DNA of 64,000 nucleotides, taken from contig OX044354.1 of assembly GCA_943846615.1 (NCBI GenBank), positions 1,567,001 to 1,631,000 on the forward strand, read 5' to 3'. Below the pieces are notes generated by a model, which searched no databases, had not been told where the DNA came from, and saw only the letters and a program-made list of their open reading frames with translations. This document shows positions 8,751-17,809 of the stretch, piece after piece. Source of the DNA: an uncultured Amylibacter sp. Its GTDB lineage: Bacteria; Pseudomonadota; Alphaproteobacteria; Rhodobacterales; Rhodobacteraceae. The position numbers were made by a program, and so were the translations under genes. Within the stretch, counting starts at the first letter, position 1, and every line of letters starts with the position of its first letter.

Positions 8751-10037
8751 TTACTTACAACCTTCTTCGATGTTGTTTTCTGCTGCGTATGCGGCGCTGT
8801 CTTCCATGATCAATTTGCCGATCACATCATTGTCTGATGGTGAGAAGTCGGAAATTTGTGACCATGATTTAGCTGTCGCATCCCACTGTGTTACTGAACT
8901 CAAACCTGGGCCACCGTGGTTTTCACATGATACGGCAAATTCAGGGCCAAAGCCCGCCATGCCAAGACCAGCCATTTTATCAGCTGTCATTTCCAACGCT
9001 TCCATACCGTCACGCATCATTGCTGGCGTGATATTGGCTGTGCCGTGGATGCCTTGGGCTGTTTTGGCCGCTTCTACAGCCAACATTGCCGCGTACATAC
9101 CACGGTTGTACAGAACCGTACCAACTTGGTCGCCAGCACCGGCTGCTTTGCCTGCATCAACAACGTATTTTTGGATGTCGTCGAATACTGGGAAGTCGTT
9201 GCCAACAGCGTGCATGTTCAATGCTTTGTAACCGTTTGCCGCGTCGCCCGCAGGGATCACATCGTTTTCAGAACCTGACCACCAGATACCGATGAAGTTT
9301 TCCATGTTGAAACGGATGTTCGCTGCTTCTTGGATCGCAACTTGGTTCATAACGCCCCAGCCCCACATGAATACATAATCAGGCTTTTCACGGCGAATTT
9401 GTAGCCATTGTGATTTTTGTTCCTGACCAGGGTGATCAACGGCCAACAATGACAATTCAAAGTTATGCTTTTTCGCAAGCTCTTCTAGTGTGCGGATTGG
9501 TTCCTTGCCGTAGGCAGAGTTGTGGTACACAAGCGCGATTTTTTTGCCTGCGATGTCGCCACCGTTTACGTCGAGCACGTGGTTTACAGCAACAGATGCG
9601 CCGTTCCAGTAGTTTGCTGGGTAGTTAAATACGTGTGAAAACACCTTGCCGTTTGCGGCAGATGTACGACCGTAACCCATTGTGTGCATTGGGATGTCAT
9701 CTGCAGTGACCTTTGGGATCAACTGGTATGTCATGCCTGTGGACAATGGTTGGTATACCAATGAACCCATGCCTTTGGTGCTCTCGTAACACTCGACACC
9801 TTTTTCTGTGTTGTATGCTGTTTCACATTCAACAACTTTGGTCATTTCGCCGCCGATGCCGCCATCGCGTTCGTTGACCAATGTAAAGTAATCTGAGTAG
9901 CCATCCGCGAATGGGATGCCGTTAGCACCGTATGGGCCGGTGCGATAGCTGAGCGATGGGAATACAAGCTCGGCCATTGTGGGGCCTGCGAGCATGGATG
10001 CCGCAACAGCAATTGCTGTTAGTTTCGTGAATTTCAT
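8751..10037 (-). CDS. Periplasmic substrate-binding protein of the Liv-type ABC transporter
   Basis: A 428-residue protein with a signal peptide (MKFTKLTAIAVAASMLAGPTMA, residues 1-22) and a type I periplasmic-binding fold (Peripla_BP_6): PYGANGIPFADGYSDYFTLVNERDGGIGG, KIALVYHNSAYGKE, and VFMWGWGVMNQVAIQEA. The start at 10037 is set by GGAGGA 7 bases upstream. It captures the substrate for the LivHM permease. It is longer than classical LivJ and belongs to the subgroup found next to acyl-CoA ligases, which supports organic-acid uptake; the ligand cannot be read from the sequence. It lies between livM and livF. Confidence 0.9.
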   Translation of the reverse strand: MKFTKLTAIAVAASMLAGPTMAELVFPSLSYRTGPYGANGIPFADGYSDYFTLVNERDGGIGGEMTKVVECETAYNTEKGVECYESTKGMGSLVYQPLSTGMTYQLIPKVTADDIPMHTMGYGRTSAANGKVFSHVFNYPANYWNGASVAVNHVLDVNGGDIAGKKIALVYHNSAYGKEPIRTLEELAKKHNFELSLLAVDHPGQEQKSQWLQIRREKPDYVFMWGWGVMNQVAIQEAANIRFNMENFIGIWWSGSENDVIPAGDAANGYKALNMHAVGNDFPVFDDIQKYVVDAGKAAGAGDQVGTVLYNRGMYAAMLAVEAAKTAQGIHGTANITPAMMRDGMEALEMTADKMAGLGMAGFGPEFAVSCENHGGPGLSSVTQWDATAKSWSQISDFSPSDNDVIGKLIMEDSAAYAAENNIEEGCK

Positions 10038-10101
10038 GTCTGTTTCCTCCCTAAGGTTTGACATAAGTGAATGCGCATTTGCGCGGTATTCAGTGGCCCC
10101 C

Positions 10102-11178
10102 CTAGTGTGGGAAAGGCCAAAGACGTAATTTTTCCTTGGCTGTGCGCCAAAGTGCGGCCAAACCGTGTGGTTCCAAGATTAAGAACACCATGATCAAGCC
10201 ACCGACGATGACGAATTCCATGTGAGCTGCGAGATCGGTGGGCCAGCCCATTTGTCCAACGAAAATGTTTTTCAATAACACAGGCATTAGGATCATGAAT
10301 GCGGCACCGGCGAATGAACCAAAGATCGAGCCAAGGCCACCAATGATGATCATGAACAGAACCAAGAATGATTTTGTGATGCCGAATGCTTCGCCAACTT
10401 CGGCAGCACCAAGGTAGACCGCGAACAATAATGCGCCTGCGATGCCGATGTAAAACGAGCTGATCGCGAAAGCGGTGAGTTTGGTTTTTAGCGGGTTCAC
10501 ACCGATGATTTCGGCCGCGATATCCATATCGCGGATCGCCATCCATTTACGGCCATTTGCGCCGCGTGTCAGGTTACGAGCGCCCCATGCCAAGATGACA
10601 ACGAAGGTCAGGCAGAACAGGTAGCTGATGTGGGGCAATGCGTTTGCACCAGAGATAGCGTAGCCAAAGATTGTGCGTTCGGGGGCCGAGATTTGACCAG
10701 AGGCGGAGTAGTTGTAGAACCATGGAACCTTGTTGAATAGCCATACTAAGAAGAACTGAGCCGCCAATGTTGCCACGGCGAGGTAGAAGCCTTTGATCCG
10801 TAGGCTGGGTAGGCCGAATAGAATGCCAACCAATGCGGTGACGCCGCCCGATAGGATGATCACGAATGCGATGTTCAGATCAGGGAAGCTGGTCATCAGT
10901 TTGTAGGATGCATATGCGCCGACGGCCATAAAGCCACCTGTACCCAAGCTGACCTGTCCACAGTATCCCGTCAGGATATTAAGGCCGAGTGCAGCGATGG
11001 AGTAGATTAAGAATGGCAAAACAACAGCGTTCAGCCAGTAATCGTTTATAATCATCGGGCCGACAATGAAGGCCAGCGCAAGCATGATAAAGTAGCCCCA
11101 GCGATCAAATAGGATGGGGAAGGTTTGTTGATCCTTGGCGTAGGATGTTTTGAAATCGCCTGCTTCGCGGTATAACAT
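10102..11178 (-). CDS. livM: Branched-chain-type ABC transporter permease (LivM-like)
   Basis: A 358-residue inner-membrane permease with about ten hydrophobic segments. The LivM pattern is clear: LPFLIYSIAALGLNILTGYCGQVSLGTGGFMAVGAYAS (shown by its ends LPFLIYSIAALG and GQVSLGTGGFMAVGAYAS), LRIKGFYLAVATLAAQFF, and the cytoplasmic ATPase-contact loop REAAEIIG-like RDMDIAAEIIGVNPLKTKLTAF near residue 230-250. The start at 11178 follows AAGGG and lies 2 bases after the livH stop; upstream in-frame codons overlap livH and were dropped. With LivH it forms the transmembrane channel. Confidence 0.91.
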   Translation of the reverse strand: MLYREAGDFKTSYAKDQQTFPILFDRWGYFIMLALAFIVGPMIINDYWLNAVVLPFLIYSIAALGLNILTGYCGQVSLGTGGFMAVGAYASYKLMTSFPDLNIAFVIILSGGVTALVGILFGLPSLRIKGFYLAVATLAAQFFLVWLFNKVPWFYNYSASGQISAPERTIFGYAISGANALPHISYLFCLTFVVILAWGARNLTRGANGRKWMAIRDMDIAAEIIGVNPLKTKLTAFAISSFYIGIAGALLFAVYLGAAEVGEAFGITKSFLVLFMIIIGGLGSIFGSFAGAAFMILMPVLLKNIFVGQMGWPTDLAAHMEFVIVGGLIMVFLILEPHGLAALWRTAKEKLRLWPFPH

Positions 11179-11179
11179 T

Positions 11180-12178
11180 TTACACCCTTTCGATAATTTT
11201 TTCGCCGAACAAACCCTGAGGTCTGAAGACAAGGAACAAGAGGGCCAGCATATATGCGAACCAGTTTTCTGTGGCACCGCCAAGGAAAGGCGCGCCGATC
11301 AAGAATTCGAACATCTTTTCACCGACGCCGATAATCAACCCGCCGATGATCGCACCCGGGATGGAGGTGAAACCACCTAACATCAGGACGGGGAGGGCCT
11401 TGAGTGCGATCAGGGACAGGGAGAATTGGACGCCAGATTTTGAGCCCCACATGATGCCAGCGACAAGGGCAACGAAGCCCGCGATCGACCAGACGATCAC
11501 CCAGATTACGCGCAGGCTGATGCCCACGGATAATGCCGCCTGGTGGTCATCGGCAACGGCGCGAAGGGCGCGACCTGTTTTAGTGTATTGGCTGAATAGG
11601 ATCAGTGCGGTTACGAGGATGGCCGCGAAGATGGTAGCCCAGATATCGAGATTGTCGATGTAGAAGCCGTAGAAATCATCGCCGCCAAGGAATGCGGTGT
11701 TTTCCTCTAACCAAAGGTTGCCGCCCTGTGGGATGCCAACGTCAAGTTTTTTGATGTCAGAGCCCCACATCAGATCACCGAAACCTTCCATGAAGTAGGC
11801 CAGCCCGATGGTGGCCATGAACAGGATGATGGGTTCTTGGTTGACCAAATGTTTGAGGACGAACTTTTCCACCAAGAAGGCGAAGAGGATCATCATCATT
11901 AAGGTGCAGACGATGGCCAGAAGGGCGGGCATGTGCCAGCCGAAATGGTGGATTTCGGTGCCGAACGTGGCATTGATGACGTGGGCGAAGGGAATTTGAC
12001 CGGATTGGAAGCCAACCAGACAAAGTGCCGCGAACAGGGCCATCACGCCTTGGGCGTAGTTGAAAATGCCAGAAGCCTTGAAGATTAAAACGAAACCTAG
12101 GGCGACGAGGGAATACATCACGCCAGCCATCAGGCCGTTTAAGAAAACTTCGATACCATAGTAGAAATTAGCGGACAT
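11180..12178 (-). CDS. livH: Branched-chain-type ABC transporter permease (LivH-like)
   Basis: A 332-residue polytopic permease opening with EVFLNGLMAGVMYSLVALGFVLIFKASG and NYAQGVMALFAAL, both typical of LivH, and ending in LLFLVFRPQGLFGEK, the family C-terminus. About eight membrane spans are apparent. The mRNA leader carries AAAGGGG a few bases upstream of the ATG. It follows livG after 65 bases that contain a dispersed-repeat copy, and abuts livM. It is the partner permease of the module whose cargo is probably a carboxylic acid activated by one of the two flanking CoA ligases. Confidence 0.91.
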   Translation of the reverse strand: MSANFYYGIEVFLNGLMAGVMYSLVALGFVLIFKASGIFNYAQGVMALFAALCLVGFQSGQIPFAHVINATFGTEIHHFGWHMPALLAIVCTLMMMILFAFLVEKFVLKHLVNQEPIILFMATIGLAYFMEGFGDLMWGSDIKKLDVGIPQGGNLWLEENTAFLGGDDFYGFYIDNLDIWATIFAAILVTALILFSQYTKTGRALRAVADDHQAALSVGISLRVIWVIVWSIAGFVALVAGIMWGSKSGVQFSLSLIALKALPVLMLGGFTSIPGAIIGGLIIGVGEKMFEFLIGAPFLGGATENWFAYMLALLFLVFRPQGLFGEKIIERV

Positions 12179-12199
12179 TTGCGGCCCCTTTGTTTTTAT

Positions 12200-12234
12200 G
12201 CGCTCCGCGCGGGGGATATTTGGACAAGAAAAAG
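12200..12234 (+). repeat. Extragenic repeat, copy 1 (GC stem plus GGATATTT-AAGAAAAAG)
   Basis: Read on the plus strand: a short stem GCGC-tcc-GCGC, then GGGGGATATTT, four bases, and CAAGAAAAAG. It lies in the livG-livH gap. Two more copies with the same architecture occur at 22850-22883 and 58619-58653. Here it is antisense to both flanking genes. Confidence 0.6.
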
Positions 12235-12243
12235 ATGGGGTAA

Positions 12244-13059
12244 TTAATCATGAGCGACCCCCAAGTATGCGTCGATGACGGCTTGGTCTTGGCGGACTTC
12301 TGATGGGGTGCCGTCGCCGATCTTTTTGCCGTAGTCCATGACGACGACGCGGTCAGCGATATCCATCACAACACCCATGTCGTGTTCGATAAGTGCAATT
12401 GTAGTGCCAAATTCGTCGTTCACATCAAGGATAAAGCGGGACATGTCCTCTTTTTCTTCGACGTTCATGCCGGCCATTGGTTCATCAAGAAGTAATAGTT
12501 TTGGTTCGGCGGCGAGGGCGCGACCCAATTCAACGCGTTTTTGCAAACCATATGGAAGGCGACCAACGGGTGTTTTGCGAATGGTTTGAATTTCTAAGAA
12601 ATCGATGATTTTTTCGACGACTTCGCGGTTTTCGACCTCTTCGCGCTGGGCCTTGCCCCACCACATCATTTGCGATGCCAGGCCAGATTTCATGTGGGTT
12701 AAGCGACCCGTCATGATGTTATCTAGTGTCGACATGCCCTTGAACAATGCGATGTTTTGAAAGGTGCGGGCGATGCCCTGTTTTGCGATTTGGTGCGGTT
12801 TCATGGGGCCACGTTTTTTACCGTGGAACAACACATCGCCCTCTTGGGGGTGATAGAAGCCGTTTATCACGTTCAGCATCGATGATTTGCCCGCGCCGTT
12901 TGGGCCAATGATGGCGCGAATTTCACCCTCGCGGATGTCAAACGAGATGTCTTTGATCGCGACGACGCCACCGAAACGAAGTGTGATGTTTTTCATTTCC
13001 ATTACGGCGCCGCCGATGGTGCGACCATCAGGGGTTTGGTATGTTTCTGTTTGGGTCAT
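12244..13059 (-). CDS. livG: Branched-chain-type ABC transporter ATPase (LivG-like)
   Basis: A 271-residue ABC ATPase: ITLRFGGVVAIKDISF, Walker A GPNGAGKSS, Q-loop ARTFQNIALFKGMS, the degenerate signature LPYGLQKRVELGRAL that is normal for LivG, Walker B LLLLDEPMAGMN, and the EHDMGVVM switch. The start codon overlaps the stop of the upstream acyl-CoA ligase as ATGA (13056-13059), so ligase and transporter are translationally coupled. Relative to LivF it has the longer helical insert (TGRLTHMKSGLASQMMW) that defines LivG. It powers import through LivHM. Confidence 0.91.
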   Translation of the reverse strand: MTQTETYQTPDGRTIGGAVMEMKNITLRFGGVVAIKDISFDIREGEIRAIIGPNGAGKSSMLNVINGFYHPQEGDVLFHGKKRGPMKPHQIAKQGIARTFQNIALFKGMSTLDNIMTGRLTHMKSGLASQMMWWGKAQREEVENREVVEKIIDFLEIQTIRKTPVGRLPYGLQKRVELGRALAAEPKLLLLDEPMAGMNVEEKEDMSRFILDVNDEFGTTIALIEHDMGVVMDIADRVVVMDYGKKIGDGTPSEVRQDQAVIDAYLGVAHD

Positions 13060-15017
13060 GCGGCCACCTGTTTGCGTGGGAATGTTTTCACGTCACGGAT
13101 TTCCAGATCGGCAGAGATTGAACCCTTGCGTCCGTCTTCGTAGGTGACTTCGGTTGTTGTTTTGATGTTTGTTGCGTCTGAATAAAGTGCACCAATCAGA
13201 TCATCGAATTTTTCAGCGATGATTTTGCGACGTACTTTTAATGTGCGGGTCATTTCGCCGTCATCTGCATCCAATTGTTTGTGTAGGATTAAGAAGCGTG
13301 TGATTTGACAGCCAGATAGGAATTCATCTTCGGCGATAGACGCGTTTACGTTTGCGATATTTTCTTGGATCATTTCGTAGACGCGTGGATGGCCTGCCAA
13401 TTCTTGGTAAGAAGAGTAGGCGATGTTGTTACGTTCAGCCCAGTTGCCAACCGCCAATAGATCGATGTTGATAAAAGCAACACAGTTGTCTTTGCCGTTA
13501 CCGAAAACAACTGCCTCTAGGATATTTGAGTAGAATTTCAGTTTGTTTTCAACGAATTTTGGCGCGAACATTGTCCCATCGTTTAATTTTCCAACATCCT
13601 TGATCCGATCAATGATACGCAATTGCCCAGATGCCGTTTCGATAAAGCCAGCATCGCCGGTTGCAACCCAACCTTCGGGATCTTTTGTGTCTGCCGTACT
13701 CTCTGGGTTTTCGTAATATTCGACGAAGGAACCAGGCGAGCGGTAGAAAACTTCGCCACTTTCATCGATGCGAAGTTCGACCCCTGGACTGGGGGTGCCG
13801 ACTGTATCGGCGCGGACTTCGCCATCGCGTTGTTGGGTGATGAAAACGGATGCTTCGGTTTGGCCGTAAAGTTGTTTTAGATTGATGCCAAGTGAGCGGT
13901 AAAAATCGAAGAGTTCGGGGCCGATCGCTTCGCCGGCCGTGTATCCGACGCGGACGCGTGAGAGGCCGAGAGTGTTTTTAAGGGGGCCTGTGACCAGTAG
14001 TTTGCCGAGCTGGTATTTTAGATGTGCGCCAAGGCCGACGGATTTGCCATCCATCAATTTTGGGCCAACATCAGCGGCGTTTGCCATGAAGGTTTTGTAA
14101 AGTTTGCGTTTTAGAGGGCTGGCATCTTCCATGCGGATTTGAACGGATGTTAACATGCCTTCGAAATACGCAGGGGGTGCGAAGAAGTAGGTTGGGCCGA
14201 CTTCGCGTAGGTCGTGCTGCATTGTTTCGCCGCTCTCGGGGCAGGCAACGCAGAATGCGGCGTTATATGCCTGACTGATCGAAAAGATGAAATCCCCAAC
14301 CCATGCCATCGGCAGGTAGGCAAGAACGCTGTCGTTGACCGACAGGTTGTCAAATTCAGCGGTGGCGCGGCCTGTTTCGATAATGTTTTCGTTGGACAAA
14401 ACCACGCCTTTGGGGCGGCCTGTGGTGCCTGATGTATAAAGCATGACGCAGGTTGTGTTGTAATCCTGTGCGTCAAGGCGTGCGTTTAATTCGGGGGAGA
14501 GTTCAGCACGTTTATCGCGGCCTGTTTGCTGTATGTCAGAGAATTCGAACAATGCGCCACGATCATATTTACGCATGCCGCGCGGGTCCAGGTAGATGAC
14601 GCCATCCAATGCCTTTAGGTCATCTTGGACGTCGATGATTTTGTCCACTTGTTCCTGATCTTCGGCAACGACGAAACGTGCGGTGCAGTGATCCAAAACA
14701 TATGCCATCTCTTCTGCGACGGCGTCTTTGTATAATGGGACGGGGACAGCGCCAACGGATTGGGCGGCGACCATAGACCAATAGAAGTAAGGACGGTTAC
14801 GGCCAACGATGGCGATGTGATCGCCCTGTTTGACACCCAGATCCAGGAAGCCAAGTGCGAGGGCGTTGATTTCATCAGCGGCTTGCGACCACGTCCAAGT
14901 TTGCCAGATGCCGTATTCTTTTTCACGATAGGCCGCAGCGTCGCCGTATTTGGCAGCGTTACGAGCCAGTAATTTGGGAACTGTATTGAGTTCAGGTCCC
15001 GCATTTTTTTTGGTCAT
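13056..15017 (-). CDS. Long-chain-type acyl-CoA synthetase (AMP-forming)
   Basis: A 653-residue adenylate-forming enzyme: P-loop YTSGTTGRPKGV (about residue 195), QLYGQTEASVF, GWVATGDAGFI and RIIDRIKDVGKLNDG, with a long C-terminal domain like FadD15/ACSL enzymes. It converts a free acid to its CoA ester, and first-gene position in an ABC-uptake operon suggests vectorial activation of the imported acid. The chain length or aromatic nature of the substrate cannot be told from the motifs. The ATG at 15017 is the only reasonable start. A divergent two-component system lies 162 bases upstream, with OmpR-style direct repeats between. Confidence 0.87.
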   Translation of the reverse strand: MTKKNAGPELNTVPKLLARNAAKYGDAAAYREKEYGIWQTWTWSQAADEINALALGFLDLGVKQGDHIAIVGRNRPYFYWSMVAAQSVGAVPVPLYKDAVAEEMAYVLDHCTARFVVAEDQEQVDKIIDVQDDLKALDGVIYLDPRGMRKYDRGALFEFSDIQQTGRDKRAELSPELNARLDAQDYNTTCVMLYTSGTTGRPKGVVLSNENIIETGRATAEFDNLSVNDSVLAYLPMAWVGDFIFSISQAYNAAFCVACPESGETMQHDLREVGPTYFFAPPAYFEGMLTSVQIRMEDASPLKRKLYKTFMANAADVGPKLMDGKSVGLGAHLKYQLGKLLVTGPLKNTLGLSRVRVGYTAGEAIGPELFDFYRSLGINLKQLYGQTEASVFITQQRDGEVRADTVGTPSPGVELRIDESGEVFYRSPGSFVEYYENPESTADTKDPEGWVATGDAGFIETASGQLRIIDRIKDVGKLNDGTMFAPKFVENKLKFYSNILEAVVFGNGKDNCVAFINIDLLAVGNWAERNNIAYSSYQELAGHPRVYEMIQENIANVNASIAEDEFLSGCQITRFLILHKQLDADDGEMTRTLKVRRKIIAEKFDDLIGALYSDATNIKTTTEVTYEDGRKGSISADLEIRDVKTFPRKQVAA

Positions 15018-15105
15018 GGTTTTCCCCGGTCGTCAGGCGCAACTTCGGCGCGATGATTCTTTTTCAAATTTAACTATGATTTATTCAGTTTGCAGAAGTA
15101 TTTCA

Positions 15106-15123
15106 CAAATGTATCCAAATGTA
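15106..15123. promoter_or_regulatory. Direct repeats, candidate OmpR-type response-regulator site
   Basis: The octamer CAAATGTA occurs twice, at 15106-15113 and 15116-15123, with a 10-base period, one helical turn. That tandem arrangement is how PhoB/OmpR-class regulators bind DNA. The site lies in the 162-base divergent region between the CoA-ligase/liv operon and the histidine kinase gene, whose next gene encodes an OmpR-class regulator. The functional link is inferred. Confidence 0.5.
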
Positions 15124-15179
15124 ACAAAGGCAAAAATATCTTTCTGGCATTGATTGTGCGTGGATGTTAGCAAAATTGC

Positions 15180-17105
15180 ATGACACGTAGTGCACATGAA
15201 ATCGCGGAAATGACCCGTTCGGGGCTGAACCTGATTAAGCAGGCGATTTCGATTTACGATCAGGATTTGAAACTGACGGTGGCAAATCGTCGGTTCAAAA
15301 CGATGTTTACTGTGCCGGATGAGTTTATGCAGGTTGGTGCCAGTTTTGCAGACACGGTGCGCCATTTGGCGACCAGCGGCGAATATGGGGATGTCATTGA
15401 TATTGATGCGTTTGTGGCGGAACGTGTCGAACAAGCGAAAGCATTTGAGCCGCATTATTTTGAGCGTGAACGCGCAAACGGAACGACCGTAAGTGTTGAG
15501 GGTAGCCCGTTGCGCCAAGGTGGATGGGTGACCGTTTACACGGATATTTCAGATATTCGCCGCCAAGAGGAATTGTTGCGCAATCAGTCCGAGGGGTTGT
15601 CCGAGAAGTTGTTGCGCCGTTCCGAGCAGTTGTCGCAAACAAACCGTGAGTTGAATTCATCGATTATTGCACTGGAAGAGGCCAAGCAGGAATTGACGGA
15701 ATCAGAGGCTCGTTTGAAATCCACCAACGCCATGACGCCAGCCCATATCGCGCGCGTCGGGGTGGATGGTGTGTATACATATACCAACCAACGTCTGCAT
15801 ACGATCATCCCCGAGAGGCCGCGAAATATTTTGGGGATGGGCATGAAAGAGGCGCTGGGATCAGAGGCATTTTCGCATATCAACCCACATTTCCTGAATG
15901 CGCTGAAGGGTCAAGCATCGGCGTTTGAATTTGCCTTGCGTGAAGCAGGCAAGCAAGTACGCGTTGCGTTTACGCCCGATCATGATGCCACGGGTGCCGT
16001 AATTGGGGCCTATTTATTGTCGATGGATGTGACAGAGGAGAGCAATGCACGCCAAGCATTAATGCACGCACGTAGGCGTGAATTGGCGGCACAATTGACC
16101 AGCGGTTTGGCGCATGATTTTGCCAATCTGTTAACGATCATTCTGGGTCAGCAAAACAAGTTAGAGGCATTGGTCAATTTGCCTGATGATGTGCAAGAAA
16201 TTGTAGCCACGACCAAAGAGGCGGCGTTGCGAGGTGGCGAATTGTTGAATGGGTTGGGGCAGGTGAATGCCACGCGCAACCTGATGTTACGGCCTGTTGA
16301 ATTCGAAGGTTTGATGGATCGCACGATGCGTTTGATCCGTGCGGCGGTGGGTGCGGATATTGATGTGGTGTTCACAAGTAATGTGCGTGATGTGCGGTTG
16401 ATGATGGATGATGGGTTTACCCAAGATGCGTTGTTGAATTTGGCACTAAACGCCAAAGAGGCGATTGCGGGTGCGGGGCGAATTTGGATAACTGCGGCGC
16501 ATGATCATGCGGATTGGTTGGAATTGACCGTGCGGGACAATGGTACGGGGTTCAGTGAAGCGGCGATGAAAAATGCGTTTACACCGTTTTATACGACGAA
16601 GAAGGGATCGATTGGGCGGGGTTTGGGCCTGTCCACAGTATTTGATTATGCCAAGGTAAATGGCGGGCGCGTGATTTTGGATAATCATTCGGATGGCGGC
16701 GCGATGATCACGCTGCGCATTCCGTATAAACAAGCGACGGAGGTGAAGCCCGGGTTGGTTTTACTGGTCGAGGATAATTTGGATATTCGCGAAACCGTGC
16801 GTGGGTATCTGCAAAAGATGGGCCATGCGGTGATCGAGGCCGACAGTGCCGAAGAGGCGATTGGGTTGGGACATTTACCTGATTTGTCGTTGGTGGTGTC
16901 GGATTTGATGTTGGGTGGTGCATTGACGGGGCATGATTTAGCAACGCGGTTGCGCAGTGATGGCATTGAAGTGCCGTTTTTGATTGTGACTGGATTGCCC
17001 GTGGATAACCCTGTGCGGATTGCGGCTGCGCGGGACTTTAGTGTTATTTCAAAGCCGTTTACGTTTGAAAAGCTGGCGGAAACGATCCAAGGTGAACAAC
17101 AATGA
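15180..17105 (+). CDS. PAS hybrid sensor histidine kinase with C-terminal receiver
   Basis: A 641-residue kinase without clear membrane spans. It has two PAS-like regions (about residues 10-125 and 180-290) separated by a coiled coil, an H-box LTSGLAHDFANLLT (phospho-His near residue 310), N-box NLALNAKEAI, G-boxes DNGTGFS and GRGLGLSTVFDYA, and a receiver with VVSDLMLGG (Asp) and VISKPFT (Lys). It would sense a cytoplasmic signal and pass phosphate to the next gene product, whose ATG overlaps its stop (ATGA). Shine-Dalgarno evidence for the ATG at 15180 is weak; an internal ATG at 15210 is possible. The divergent acyl-CoA ligase/liv operon is its likely target. Confidence 0.87.
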   Translation: MTRSAHEIAEMTRSGLNLIKQAISIYDQDLKLTVANRRFKTMFTVPDEFMQVGASFADTVRHLATSGEYGDVIDIDAFVAERVEQAKAFEPHYFERERANGTTVSVEGSPLRQGGWVTVYTDISDIRRQEELLRNQSEGLSEKLLRRSEQLSQTNRELNSSIIALEEAKQELTESEARLKSTNAMTPAHIARVGVDGVYTYTNQRLHTIIPERPRNILGMGMKEALGSEAFSHINPHFLNALKGQASAFEFALREAGKQVRVAFTPDHDATGAVIGAYLLSMDVTEESNARQALMHARRRELAAQLTSGLAHDFANLLTIILGQQNKLEALVNLPDDVQEIVATTKEAALRGGELLNGLGQVNATRNLMLRPVEFEGLMDRTMRLIRAAVGADIDVVFTSNVRDVRLMMDDGFTQDALLNLALNAKEAIAGAGRIWITAAHDHADWLELTVRDNGTGFSEAAMKNAFTPFYTTKKGSIGRGLGLSTVFDYAKVNGGRVILDNHSDGGAMITLRIPYKQATEVKPGLVLLVEDNLDIRETVRGYLQKMGHAVIEADSAEEAIGLGHLPDLSLVVSDLMLGGALTGHDLATRLRSDGIEVPFLIVTGLPVDNPVRIAAARDFSVISKPFTFEKLAETIQGEQQ

Positions 17106-17809
17106 CTGAAATACGCCCCCTTATCACCATTCTGGATGATCAACGTGAGATCCGTGACATGTTGTCTGTTGCGTTGAATGATGCGGGATTTGAAACCATG
17201 TGTTTTGCCCGTGCCACCGAATTTGAACGCGAAATTCGCCGCCTGTCGCCCACGGCCTGTATCGTGGATTTGGGTTTGCCAGATAAGGATGGTTTGGCGT
17301 TGGTCAATCATCTGGCAATGGAAACGGATGCGTCGATTATTATTATTTCAGGGCGCTCACAGGTTCAGGAAAAGATTGTCGGGCTGGAACTGGGTGCAGA
17401 TGACTATATCACCAAACCGTTTGAGGCCGCCGAAGTGGTGGCGCGGATACGGGCGATCATTCGCCGTAACGCGCCCAAGGCATCAGCCGATGCGCAATCC
17501 ACCGTTCAGTTTTCGGGATGGACAGTGCATTTTGATAAAATGAGCCTGACCACGCCAGAGGGCGACGAATTGAACCTGTCGTTTGCAGAATCACAATTGT
17601 TGCGGATTTTTCTGGACGCGCCAAATCGATTGATCAGTCGCGATCAGATGATCGATACATTGGGTGCGGGGACAGAGGGAAATTTTGAACGCGCGATGGA
17701 TGTTCGGGTGTCTCGGTTGCGAACCAAATTGAAAGATGATCCGCAAAACCCCAAGATCATTAAAACGATCTATGGGGCTGGATATATTTTTATCGGTAAT
17801 CCTAAATAA
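17102..17809 (+). CDS. OmpR/PhoB-family response regulator
   Basis: A 235-residue two-domain regulator. The receiver has ILDDQ (acidic pair), CIVDLGLPDKDG (phospho-Asp) and YITKPFE (Lys). The C-terminal winged helix shows LNLSFAESQLLRIFLDAPNRLISRDQMI and the recognition segment DVRVSRLRTKLKDDP, ending YGAGYIF. It is coupled by ATGA to the hybrid kinase. Convergent overlap of 8 bases with the L,D-transpeptidase gene downstream means no room for a terminator. The 10-bp direct repeats at 15106-15123 are the best candidate binding site. Confidence 0.9.
   Translation: MTEIRPLITILDDQREIRDMLSVALNDAGFETMCFARATEFEREIRRLSPTACIVDLGLPDKDGLALVNHLAMETDASIIIISGRSQVQEKIVGLELGADDYITKPFEAAEVVARIRAIIRRNAPKASADAQSTVQFSGWTVHFDKMSLTTPEGDELNLSFAESQLLRIFLDAPNRLISRDQMIDTLGAGTEGNFERAMDVRVSRLRTKLKDDPQNPKIIKTIYGAGYIFIGNPK

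Noticed and set aside
15145..15159. Sigma-54-like TGGCAT-N-TGC ahead of the hybrid kinase
   Set aside because: GG/GC spacing is right but the site lies 21 bases from the ATG and no sigma-54 activator gene is nearby; the OmpR-type repeats explain the region better.
16685..17311. 208-codon minus-strand open frame across the kinase/regulator junction
   Set aside because: Antisense to two clearly conserved genes (receiver and ATGA coupling); no family features.
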